Shown: positions 20,787 to 33,000 of the stretch, piece after piece
Layout: each line of letters begins with the position of its first letter
How positions within the stretch are numbered: position 1 is the stretch's first letter
Source of the DNA: Gymnorhina tibicen
Taxonomy: Eukaryota; Chordata; Aves; Passeriformes; Artamidae
Direction: 5' to 3'
Assembly: GCA_013399875.1 (NCBI GenBank)
Contig: VXAZ01009688.1
Coordinates: 832,437-896,436 of the forward strand
DNA length: 64,000 nt
Position numbers and translations under genes: made by a program
Notes under the pieces: generated by a model
The model's database searches: none
What the model was told of the DNA's origin: nothing
Seen by the model: the letters and a program-made list of their open reading frames with translations, nothing else

Positions 20787-23700
20787 TCACTGCTCGTTCT
20801 GCTGCCCTTCTGTCACAGCAGACACCCCTCCTTGGCCCTTGTTCACGTCGCTGATACACGCCCACAGTCCGTCCACCGACTCCTTCCACAGTGTCACCTC
20901 AAAAACAGAGCAGGAACAGCTTTCAGCTTTAAACACATCCTGTTTCACCTTTTCTTGTAGCTACCACAGCACCAGTTTGGTGACAGCCTGCAGTCCTATG
21001 AGGAGAGTATGTGAATTGTCAGTACCCCACAAAATCAAGTTCAGCCTGCATTTCTGCCCTCCAGTAAGGACTCAGAATGCAGTGCAAGTAGTTTTCCAAA
21101 GGTTATGGTCTTCCTGCCTTCTTGATCAATCAGAAGAAAAAATGTCCCCGTTGCAGCAAAGGAGACTCTACGACAGCCTTGTGTTAAACAAGTGACAACA
21201 GCCTGTCTCATCTCAGCTCCTCTGGAAACAGGGCACACAGCGGTAAAAGCCAAGGCAGCAGTACTCACTTTGTTGTCTCCTCCAGACACCGCAAGGATAT
21301 TGGCAGTGATGGACCAGCTCACGTGCCAGACAACATCATTGAACTTGTGCAGCAGCTTTGGCGACCAGGAGTTTCCAGAGGCATCATCACACGTCCAGAT
21401 AAACACTCGGCCATCCTGCAAAAGCACAGAGACCAAGTTGGCTGGGTACAGGAAACATAACCCTGATTTGCCCTTGGAGCTACACTTCGAAATCACAGCT
21501 CAGATACCACCCCTTGATGTCTGCATGGATTTGTGCTCAGCACAGTAAGGGGGCTGTTTCCTGGCTATGTATAAAGGCAAGGCAGGAGTACAGCTCTGAT
21601 GAAAAAACTACCAACAGTGACTTGCAAATACTAGAGAAGAGCCCCCAAAATACATTTGTATCAGCTGAAATACTTCCCCAAAATGAGATTTTGTTTTCCA
21701 GTCATGCGGCAGGAGCTCACTAAGGAGTCTTCTTGATATTTAAAAAAAAAAGGCCTTTACAGATTAGCAGCAAGAACGCAACAGTCAATATGAAGGCTGA
21801 AGACATCAGAGCTGATTAAGCATGCCAGTTATTAGCAGACAGTATTTTTAGAAAGAAGTTCAGTGAATTTGATCCCGAAACACTGAAATATGACATTAGT
21901 TGGAAGGTCTTCCTCCTAGCAAGACCATCCTGCTCATGTTTTTCAAAACAGAAGCCAGTCTTTGGTACAGAAGCACACACACACATAAACCTTTGTCCGG
22001 GAATGCTTCTAATTGGGCTTCTGAGTTTGGGAGGAACAGGAATCAAAGGCTCTTATGCAGAGACAGAGATATAGCAAAGAATTGCCAAGAGGACCTGTTA
22101 CAGCAGCTCTATCCTCACAATTCCTTTACTAGAGAAACAGGGAAGGAAGCACATGGAAGTGAGCGCACCAAGTGCCTGCTGCTGTCGCTCCAAAGAACCC
22201 TCACCTGTGAGCAGCTAGCAATGGTGCTGGTTGGCAAACCTATGGATGGAGCCCAGGCCACGTCTCGCACCCAGTCACTGTGAGCCTCCAGCTTCTGCTC
22301 TTCTTTCCACTGACCGTCATCTTCCCTGAAAACACAACTATATAGTCAGAAAGGTAGTGGCAGCGTTTCTCATCCCCTGCTCGAGAAGGCTTTGGATTGA
22401 AGCTTTCAGATTCCTTGTTCATCCAAACAATACAAAGCACAAATGTTCCCCACTTCTCCAAAAATCCCTACGGTCTGAACTGACAAAATCCCTTCCAGGG
22501 GACAGAAAGCAGCACAGGCAAAGAGGTTCTGACCTTCAGATACTGTCAGAAATCTGTTATTACCCAAGTGACAGTGGTAACCAAAGACCATTAGAAAGCC
22601 ACCCTTGGAGACAAGATCACATAGGGCTGGCATAAACTGCAAGAAACATGGGAGATACTGTGCATCACTAAGTTTCCATTTTTAAAACACTTCTCTAAAA
22701 CAGTAATTCAAAGATGATACAATAGGGATGCTGAAAATATTACTTGAGATACTAACAGGGACACTCAAAGCCTAGAGTGTCAGGTTTTATCTAGCAACAG
22801 AGCACTTACTTCCAGATCTTGACCAGGTTGTCACAGCCACCAGATGCAAATCTTTTGATGTAGTTTGGCTTTTGACCAGAAGGTTGTTCTATAAGGCTCC
22901 CTGGTACAACAGCAGGAGCCCAGCTAACTGCATTACATCCAATCTAGTTAATGAAAAACATCACTGTTAAAAGTTGCTTACTTTAATTAACTAAATAAAT
23001 AGATAAAGGCTGCTGAGGGGGCAAAGAACACGTAGCATACTCTCTATTGGGAGTGGAGAATAAGCCCATCTCAGGAAAACTGAAGTCTTGCACAGTGCTG
23101 GATGAGTATCGGATGAGTAAGAAATCTGGATGCAGCCTAGTCTCACTAAGGCACTTATTCAGAAAGCCTGGGGTAGCTAAGGGTATTTGCACACAAAATA
23201 GTTCATCTTGGATGCGTACACAGGAGAGACAGAGACGGAAACTGCAAAGACACAAGGCACACAGTTGCTAGTATTTAGGAATACAGGAGTAGAAGGAACC
23301 TTTGGTCCTAAGCCGAATTTCCTTCTATTGGGGGCCACTGCCATTATGTTCTGCTTAAACAAAAATCTCCACAATTTTGGGAAAAACAGGAGTCCTGCAG
23401 TTTTTCCAGCTTGTTTATTCAGCTGGTGCAGATATTCTTAGGACCAAGGCCATTTCCTAGAAGGTAACTTTCAGCACTGTGTTTAACAATAATGCCCAAC
23501 AGACAGGCACTGCCAGTGCTGTTTAGTGAACTTCATCTTATTTCCACTTCATTTTAGTGACTATGAAGTATAGTCTGCCTACTCTGGGTGAACTTAAACT
23601 ATTCTTGGTTCTGGATGTTTCACATCATTTCATTGCATTTCAGTATTTAGCCAGTCAACTCTTTGAGGCATCACCTCAGTGTTATCTGTAGCTCTGGGAG

Positions 23701-26616
23701 CTCTGGGCTGCTCCAAAGGACCAGACTCACCGTGTGTGCATTGCTGATCTTTTTGACTTCCCACTGCCCATCACCCGTGTAGCTCAACAAGGAAATGGCC
23801 CCATCAGAGCTCCCACAGGCCAGGATCAGTCCATAATCGTGTGGTGCCCAGCAGACAGAATTCACTGGGAAGGGCAAGACAGACCAGATTACAGCACAGG
23901 GACTACCTAAAACTGACTAACCAATTCACTGACTGGTACCAGCGGCGTAGTCACCAAAAGCAAGTGGCTTTGAAAGCTGAGAATGCGTCAAATTTCAGCA
24001 AAAGCCAGCCAATTAGCATTGTTTCCTGTATGACAGAGAACTGCCTTTATTTTTGGCACCCTATTAGAATGAGAACACCAACCTAGCACTCTTAATGAGG
24101 TTAAAAACTCTTGACAACAGCAAGGAGCATCGCTGATTAGAACAAGAACTGAACAGCAGGCAGAGGATTTGAAGTCCAGATCAATAACCCAGCAAAGCTG
24201 GAGACTTCAGACCTGCATTGGGAGGGCAAATCATCTGAACACAACAGTTTCCATTTTAAAACAAAATACAGCATGATAAATGCAGTTTTTCTTACTGGAA
24301 ACAGACAGTATTTTCCTCAAGAATTCAGCTCCCTACCATCTTTATCTGAAAGCTGACTTATCTGTATAACACCTATGGAAACACACGTGAATTGGTACAG
24401 AGGGTTATCCAGCAATACGACCTTGGGGAAATGTCCTGTTAGAGCTGAACAGATTTACTCTTTTCAGTTTTTATCCTTTTCTGTTTGACAGAGGCTTTCT
24501 TCCTCAACACTAACAGATTTATTCCAACCTTACCCAAATCCCCTCATCTCCCCAGTCTCCCTTCCCAGCTCCACACTCCAACCCTCCATACCTGAGGAAT
24601 CATGTCCTGTGTACTCATAGGTCTTTTCCCAAGTGCCATTTTCTTCCTTCCAGATAATAACCTTCCTGTCATAGGAACAGGAAGCCAAGATATTCCCATA
24701 CATAGGATGAGCCCAGGCAACCTGCCACACAGGACCTTCGTGCCTGCAAGAAACAACATCATTTGGAAAAGCCAAGAAAAACCCCTTCCAGCTGCAGCTG
24801 CCTCACAGCATCACTGCTGTGAGTCACTGTTCTGGGAGGGATCAGAACCCTGACATGAGGAATGGATAATGCTAAGATGCAAATGTTAGTGCCCTGACAC
24901 AGGGCTCTCACTGTCATAGAAAACAATTCCAAATGTTTATTCTTCTATTAGTGTATTTTAGTTCTTGAAAATCACAGGTGTAATGTACCACATGAATGAT
25001 CAATTCCCACTGTGTTTCCCACTGGGGCTCTGTCCCCGCCCCAGCTCTGAGAAGTTGTTCAGCACAATCCTGGAGGAGTTCACCCTGGAGTTCAACCTGC
25101 ACTTCGTGCCGCCCAAGGGCAAAAGGACAAAGCATTAAGCGTTTGCCCTGATTAACCTCTCCTGTTGTGACATCTCACCCCCTCAGGTCTGCAATGAGGA
25201 TCTGCCCTCCGTTCCGGACGTCGAAGATCTTCACGGATCGGTCCGAGGAGCAGGTCGCCAGGCGCGTGCCATAGTAATCCATCTGCGCATCGTGCTGCAA
25301 GGAGAGCAGCGAGAGCTGCGCTCAGCACGGCAGGCTCGGCCTGGTGGCTGACCCCACTGCATCACAGCCGCCCCAGGCCCCACACGGCAGGGTCAAAAGA
25401 ACGGTTTTAAACAATCCAGACATGCCACATAAGCAATTTGTTTCCTCAACTGCTTCTTCAATCACTATACAAATGTTACACAGAAGGAATCCAGGGAACT
25501 CTGAGCAGCAACCCACAGCATTTTCAGGAGAGGGAATTCAGGCTGCTGACTACAAAGCAGTGACCAGTTATGTATTTTCGTTTCTTAAAATGTAAAGTGG
25601 GTGGACGAATACTGCTCTTAATTGTGTTTGAAACTTCATCATCACTGAACCACAGAGTCTTTAAGGTTGGAAAAGACCTCCAAGGTCACTGAGTCCAACC
25701 TTTGACCGATTATAACTTGTCACTAGACCAGAGCACTGAGTACCACATCCAGTCATTTCCTGAACACCTTCAGGGATGGTGACTTCACCAGCGCCCTAGG
25801 CAGCCCCTTCCAATGCTTGATAGCCCTTTCTGTGAAGAAATTCTTCCTGAAGAACTAGGCTCACCTAACTGGGCTCCTTCCTTCTACAAATTACTTTGAA
25901 ACTTTTCTTCCTACCCACACTAACACATCTGCTCCCAGAAAGATCCATGTAAAGGAAAACCAGTTTTATCAGCTGAAATTCTGTACCAGTAAATATACAC
26001 ATATATCTATTATTTCACAGAAACGGACAGAAACAAGCCCATACATGAAAATTAAGATTTTAAATCAATTCCCCTTTCCTCCGAGCCAAGTTTTCCTCTC
26101 CACCCAGTATAAAACGGCAAGATCAGGATTTCAGACAGCATTCTGCATCCAACACCCCAGGAGCGTCCTCTTACACGGGCACATCCATGCCGCCCTCACT
26201 GCTCACAGAGAGCCCCAGAGCAGCTCTGCTACAGCAGCCACCGGACCAGGCGGAGCAGCTCCCCGGCACACTTACGATCATGTCCTCGTGGGACGTGTCC
26301 ACGGTGTTAATGACCGAGACCTGCGGGAGGAAGGAACAGAACGAGCTCAGGGCACCAAGGCGCGGCCACGGCCCCTGGCGCCCCGGTCCCTCTCCGGCGG
26401 CCCAGCCGGGGGCACCAGCTGGGCCCGGTGTACCCTGTGCCGTGCCCGGTGCTCCGTGTGCCGTGCCCCGGGCTGCCCGGGCCGCGACGGGAGACCGCAC
26501 CCGGCTGCACTCGGGCCCCGTACCGGGACGCCGCCGGTTCCCCGCCCCCGCTCCCTCCTGCTCCGGACCCCCGGCTCTGGCCCCGGGCCGGTCCCCGTTC
26601 ACCCCCGCCTCACCAT
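20787..26616 (-). CDS. SEC13: SEC13, COPII coat / nuclear pore WD40 protein, complete
   Basis: Coding exons on the - strand, first to last: 26614-26616, 26276-26320, 25179-25294, 24592-24743, 23731-23864, 22810-22943, 22205-22325, 21269-21415, 20787-20897. Total 320 aa (human 322). SEC13 pairs with SEC31 in the COPII outer coat at ER exit sites, sits in the Nup107-160 nuclear pore subcomplex, and is part of GATOR2 in mTORC1 signalling. The protein is a six-bladed WD40 propeller completed by a blade from its partner. Blade sequences are clear, for example [50 protein letters not shown] and [10 protein letters not shown]. The C-terminus is EGQQNEQ. The first coding exon holds only the ATG, in GCCGCCATGG context. 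Every other junction keeps the frame. SEC13 is divergent from CAND2 (388 bp between start codons) and convergent with IRAK2. Confidence 0.97.
20898..26613 (-). other. SEC13 introns
   Basis: The gaps between the SEC13 exons (largest 25295-26275, 22944-23730, 21416-22204, 23865-24591) contain one CR1 fragment near 25.7 kb, a short CA run near 21976, and otherwise unique sequence. The GC-rich intron 1 (26321-26613) is part of the shared CpG promoter and has loose GTGCCGTGCCC-type repeats near 26430-26470. Confidence 0.6.
25641..25910 (-). mobile_element. CR1 LINE 3' fragment in a SEC13 intron
   Basis: The + strand reads as a reverse-complemented CR1 tail: a CACAGAGTCTTTAAGGTTGG start, then AAAAGACCTCCAAGGTCACTG and GAGTCCAACC, then text for the conserved region upstream of the 3' end, through TGTGAAGAAATTCTTCCTGA. 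It is truncated at its 5' end, as is usual for CR1. Confidence 0.85.
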
Positions 26617-27004
26617 GGCGGCGGCAGCCCCGCGATACTCCCGGCCCGGCCTCTGCCCGCGCTCAGACGTGGCACGGCGGTCCCGCGCACAACCGGTCCC
26701 GCCGCGCCCCGCCCGCCTGCGACGACGTTCCGCTGGTGCCGGGTTCCGGGGGCGGCCAGTGCCTTCGCTGGGCAGGGAGAGGGCGAGGGGCGGGAGCGGG
26801 GATTGACCTGTCCTGTCCCGGGCACCCCGAGCCGAGCCCGGCGAGCGGGCAGAGGCACCGGCTGGGCCCGGACAGAACCCTTCGTCGGCAGGGGCCGCCG
26901 CCCCGGCCCCCAAAGCCGTCTCGCCCGGCTCCTCCCGCCGTCTTGGGGCCGCCCGGCACGGAACGGAGCGGGCGGCGACCCCGGGCCCCGCGGAGCCTTC
27001 CGTC
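26617..27004. promoter_or_regulatory. Bidirectional CpG promoter of SEC13 and CAND2
   Basis: The 388 bases between the divergent start codons of SEC13 (-, 26616) and CAND2 (+, 27005) are very GC- and CpG-rich, contain GC-box-like sequences and no TATA box. Both genes must initiate here or inside the flanking exons, so a shared promoter is the simplest reading. Confidence 0.8.
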
Positions 27005-30000
27005 ATGGCCAGCGTCTCCTACCACATCTCCAGCCTGCTGGAGAAGATGACCTCCACCGACAAGGACTTCAGGTGTGGCATCGCGGCACGGGACGGGCCC
27101 TGCGGGCGGCAGCCACCCGCGAACGGCGCCTCGGGGCCCTGGGAGGAGGGGGCTGCCCAGAGAGGGGTCCCTTCCCACCGGGGCTCCCTCCGCGCCAGGA
27201 GCAGGTGTGCAGGAGGCCTGAGATTTGGATCAGTTTTATTTACAGGGTTTCAAGCCGACCGTGTCCTAGCTCAGGGGGGAAGGTAGAGAAGCCAGCGGTG
27301 TTCCCCTCCTTGCCTAGATTGCTGCTTGATGAAAGTGGAAGGGGAATAAGAGTCTTGACAGCTGGACTTCAACTTGTTATTTGTTTTGTGAATAAAGACC
27401 ATCGTAGCAGAAATGCTTCTAATTTGTTTTGATAATTTTCGAGATAGTCAGTACATTGAAAGGGTTGAGTAGACCCCCGTGTCCCCGGGTGATGGATGCT
27501 GTACATGCTGGCTCTGCTCAGGCTGCTTTGAGAACTTTTTCTGTGTGGTGGGAGAATGTACCTCTCTAACAGGACTGAGATGCTTTTATTTCTTTGTTTA
27601 TGTCGGCAGAAAGTTGACATGGTTTTAGGGTTAGGTGGGTGACTCGATATGTAAGGCAGTCTATAAAAAGTAATTAAAACTGACATGTATGAAGGGTTTC
27701 ACTCCTGAGCATATTGTTCGCTCAGTACCAACCTGGAAGATAATGTTTGGGCCAGACTTGGTATTTTGAGGCCTAAGAGAGGGGTTAGTAATAGCTTCAA
27801 AGTAGGTTGATTTTTGCAGAAGCTGCTGATGTTCTCAGATGTCAAAATAGGTACTTTATAAAGAAGTGAGTGATGGAGTAGTTGTACAAACAGTTTGTTC
27901 AAAGAATTTACAGTTAACACTCCGAACTAGATGTGCCCAACACCGGGCACATGCCGTGTCACTGAGGTATTGCAGGGCCGTTTCCTCCCAGCACATGGCC
28001 AAACATGACCTGTTATAGGACCAAGTTTCTCTTGCTCCCCCCTCACAGATGGATCTGTTTGTGAGATCCCAAGGTCCTGGGGCAGGATGGCAGCAGGCAG
28101 TGAGTCCAAAGCTGGATGTGTTGCCGCAGAAGGCTCTGTTCAGCCTGTGGCCATAATTGGTCATGCTGGTTCCACGCAGACAGTGAACTGCAGAGTGCAG
28201 CTGAAGAGCTCTTGCAGAATCAGAAATAGATTGCACGTTAACATCTTAGGGCACATTACTGGTGTTTTCTCACTCTGGATTTCAGGCTGGCTAATGGAAC
28301 ACCACAGCAGTCCCTCGTTCCAGATGTACCTCACTGCTCTCAGCAATGGGCTTACAGATTGAACGATGACCTGTACATGAGAGCTCTTATGTGCTTAATG
28401 AGTGACATCAGAGCCTAATTTAAAAAGGAGCTGACATTTGGTAACGAGAGGGAAGGACTTTGTGGTTCCTGTTACACATCCATTCTGTGCAGGGCTAACA
28501 TTAGAAAGCAGCTAATACACGATAGCCACACTGAGATTTCTTAGAACCTCAGACTCCTATACCAGCACCTTTTGCACTTCCTACTCCCAGGAAAATAGAT
28601 TCCAGAATTTCTCAATATTCATTTTGTCCCTGTTAGAAAACTGACTGTCAGTTGGGTCTTTGTTTTTCTTTCTAATCTGGAGTGATAAATACTTGATTGG
28701 TTTTGCTCACAGCAATATAAATAAAGCCTAGTGCACTTCTGAGGTGTAGTTTGTATGGAGTCATGACTTTATTTTTCATTTTTGAAAATGATAGGCCTTG
28801 TCCATGTGTGGAGTCATACTATCAGTGCTAAGTTAGCCAGAAAGAACAGAGCTAGGTGCGTTCTTAGACCCCAGACTGCTTTTCCTAGGCCAGGCAATTG
28901 GTGAAAAAACCCATCATGATTTTCTTCTGGCATAGTTAACCATCTTCATTTAGTCGCTGAGAAAAAATACACATGCTGAGTGCCACTTTTAGAGTTTTTG
29001 TTTACCTGACCCCTGTTAGGTAGTTATCTACTTGTAAGATAGTTGTGATTTTCCTTTTTCCTCAGGACAGTGTTGTAAGTTAGTCTTTGGTAGTGTGTTT
29101 TCATACAAGCACCAGTTGCCAAGTTCTGTCCCAGGTGATGCAAAGGTGTTGCATTTGTGTCTGTACATCAGCCAGTCCACTTTTTCCCTGTGTTCTTTCA
29201 GGTTTATGGCCACCAACGACCTGATGATGGAACTGCAGAAAGATTCAATAAAACTAGATGAAGACAGTGAGAAAAAAGTTGTGAAAATGCTTTTGAAATT
29301 GCTGGAAGACAAAAATGGGGAAGTACAGAACCTTGCTGTCAAATGGTAAGAGCCTGGACAGTAATAGCCACGTTCCCTGGCACTAATAAAACCATCACAG
29401 ACTGCAGAGAGTGTATGAGAGCGGAGCCTGGCCCCTGACACCTCCCTCAAACCTCCTTTGCAAGGGACTTTGCCCTCTCTTGCCAGGCACTGCTCTTTCT
29501 CTCTCTGTAGACACTCACAAGGGGTGAGCACACAGATACCTTTGTAGCAGCAAGAGATGATTTTGGAAGTACTTCAGTTTTCCTGTTATAAACTTTACCA
29601 CATGGAAAGCGCATCCCCAAGATTTTATTTCTTCAGGGAGAAGCACAATTTAAAATTTTGGTCATCGAGCTCTTGGCCTCTCTCAGGCTTTGAAATCCAG
29701 TGCTGAATTTCTCCATGGTTCTGTCTTTGATAGCAATGGTACTAAACATGTACAGCCCTTATGGCATTTTAATTTCAGGTCCAAATCCTTCTCTTCAAGG
29801 GCATTTTCACTGAACTTTATAATGCACTTGAATTTTTCCCTGCCTTGACTCTGAGTGCAGCCTGTGCTGTTGCTTTGCCTGTGACCATGCCCCTATTTTT
29901 CTTAATCCAAATGAACTAAACTAGAAGATTCCTCTATTAGTGAATCCTCTGATAAAGGGATCCTGCTGCTGACATGTTCTTTCCCATCTCTTTCCTTAGC

Positions 30001-33000
30001 ATGGCTAAGTGGGAGTGTTCAGTCTAGAAATGCCATTGAATGGCTCAGTTCACCCCAGGGCTCCAGAACGGTGGGCCATTCAAAGACAACTTTGGGTCCC
30101 TCTATTTTTTCCTGCTGTGGATCCTATTCATATTCCCTTCTTTTCAACCACATGCTGCTTCTATCCCTGTTCTTTCCCTGTTGTCTTTGGCCCTTTCTTT
30201 TTGATTCCCACTGTCCTGACTTTTTTTGGCCCTGCTCCTGTCTCTGCCTGCTTTGGGTTGGTTTATTCTGGGTTTTAAAGCAAAACAGTTGGGCACTGAG
30301 CAGAGGACCAACTTCTTGACTTCTTTGCCTGTTTATCTCTGGTTGTATCTGCAGTAAGTCCATACTCATTGCAATCTCTCATCCATCCAGAGTGTGATAA
30401 TGAGGAGGCCTCAAAATGGAACCAGGAATATTACCTTTCCATGCTTAAGGAGGTGCTTAGAGCGGAATGTCAGCCATTCCCAGATTGGTGGCCAGGATCT
30501 CTAAGCAGTAGCAATGTGATGGTTTGAAGTTGGATTGGGCAGTGGGATTAGGCCCTTTATCCTGACAGGCTTCTCCTCCCGCAGCCTGGGCCCGCTGGTT
30601 GGCAAAGTGAAGGAATACCAGGTGGAGACCATCGTGGATACGCTCTGTACGAACATGCTGTCGGACAAGGAGCAGCTGCGAGATATCTCCAGCATCGGCC
30701 TCAAAACTGTTATTTCTGAGCTGCCACCTGCCTCCACAGGTACACTGTCTGTCCCCGTTTGTCACTGAGGAATGGGGAGTTCCAGTGTTTGGCAAATGGG
30801 GGAAAACAGAGTTCAGAGCCTAAAAGTTACCAATTCTTTACTCACCTGCCAGAGGACAGTTAGTGAAATCAGGAGGAGAGACACTAGAGCTGAGATACCA
30901 ATGTGATGAAAGATGGAATGAAATGAAAACTTGAGCTGTATTTGGAACTGTGTATCCCAAAAATGCATCAGCTTTTCAGGAGATGCCTGAGGCTCCCAGC
31001 TATAGGATTTTCCTCCGCAGCCATCTCATGAATCTGTCCTGATTAGATCTCCCAGTGGTGACTTCTTTTTTCAAAAACGGAAGGAATGGTTCCTAGCAGC
31101 AAAAAGACTCCTTGTTAATTGACAGCAGGGAAAAATATCTCTCTTGCAGGTTCCACCATGACAGCAAATGTGTGCAAAAAGATCACAGCCCAGCTGACAG
31201 GAGCCATTGGCAAGCAGGAGGATGTGTCCGTGCAGTTGGAAGCTCTTGACATCCTGTCAGATATGCTGAGCAGGTACCAGAGGATTTCCTTCTGGCAACT
31301 GTGCATGGCAGGGGGCTGCAGGGATGTGTTTGCCTTTGATTTCTTTATTTTCCTAATCCTGTTACTGGGACTTAAAAACACAGGATTCGGTTGGCTGCTC
31401 CTAGGCAATATCTGAGTAGGGCAGGTCCCCAGCAGGGATGAGAGATAACATGCCAAGCCTTTCTGTGCCTGGGAATGGCCGTCCCTCTGGTGATGGATCC
31501 CACAGAAGCTTAGCTCACACCAATGTGGAAGGGTGAGGGCAAAGCAGGGAGGTTTATTTTAGCCCTATGAGCCCATCACACATGGTTGTTTTTTTTCCTG
31601 GCTGCCTCTTGTTGCATAAGTCGGAGTGACAGTGTCGTATGTCATCTGCATGCAGGGAATTATTAGCACACCCTTGGGTCATCCAGAAGGACACAGTCCA
31701 AAACTCCTCCATAATGGAGACAAATAACCTCTCCCTGTGTTTTACAGACCAAGTCAGTGTTCAGACCAAAATGACAAACCCACCCTTGTCCTCCCCCTCC
31801 CCACAACGCCCATGAAGTCTCCATAGCTGAAGGGTTTTTAGATTTGTTCCTGCCAAGAGGGTTTTTTTCTGAGCCTTCGGCTTTGACCTTCTGCCTTGTT
31901 CTGTTCACTACAGGTTGGGAGGAACACTCTACTCATTCCATTCCTCCATCCTGACCTGCCTGCTGCCCCAGCTGACGAGCCCCAGGCTGGCAGTACGTAA
32001 ACGGGCCATCATTGCCTTGGGGCACCTGGTCTTGACCTGCAGCGGAAGCATCTTCTCAGAGCTTACAGAGCATCTGCTGGCGGAGCTGAAGAGGAACGAG
32101 TCTACATCTACCACCAGGACGTACATCCAGTGTGTGGCTGGCATCAGCAGGCAGGCTGGGCACCGCATAGGTAGGATGAGCAGCTTGATGCTGGGAAATG
32201 TTCCTGCATTTTAGAGCAGCTCCTCTTAGTGGTAAAAGAAGAGTGCTCAGTGTTCTTAATGTATTAGTGGCTTGTGCTTGTGATCCCCTCTGTGGTTCTG
32301 GCCTGGTTCTCTGATCTCCACTTGGAAGGGAGGAGACAACAGAGCATCTCTCTGGCTGCCCTTTGCTAGTGACTTCTTCTCAAGATCCTGCAGCACTTCC
32401 CTGGTTTGAATTAACACCTCTATGAACTAGGTCAGTGGATTCACCCCCTTTTAAATGACAGGAGAAGTGGATGGCAGCATATTGTATTACTTGTCTAAAA
32501 GGCCTGCCAGAGTTGAGATTAGGTCCTAAGAGATCTCTAATCACAGCTCTTCCTGTGACTGAAATGCTAACAAGGGGCTGCAGATAGGGAGCAGGGATCG
32601 AAAACCAGCACAGCTGGTTTTGGTGGGCTGTTGGCTCCTTGCCCATGAGGTCCGGGGCAGGAATGCTCTACCAGGCAAGCACAGGAAGGAAGTGGCAGGT
32701 GGCTGAGCTGTCAGCTGCCCGGGTGAATGAAGGCTGGGATGGCTTTTCACTGCTGCTTCCTTTGTCTTTCCCAGGAGAACACCTGGAGAAGATAATTCCT
32801 CTGATTGTTCAGTACAGTAACGTGGATGATGATGAGCTGCGAGAGTACTGCTTCCAGGCCTTCGAGTCCTTTGTGAGAAGGTGTGTGCCCTTGGGGAATG
32901 CCTCTGCACCATCCAGTGCATCCGCGTCCTCCTGGTGTAAATATCCATATGTTCGGCATGCTCGAAGGAGGGCCTTCCTGCATGCATTCCTGCTAGGAAG

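Noticed and set aside
25021..25138. - strand frame 24914-25135 next to SEC13 exon 3
   Set aside because: It ends about 40 bases before the exon with no homology. The reverse translation is not part of SEC13 and no splice link was found.
26045..27432. Long + strand open frames across the SEC13/CAND2 promoter
   Set aside because: They run through SEC13 exons in antisense and through the CpG island. Their amino-acid composition is that of GC-rich non-coding DNA.
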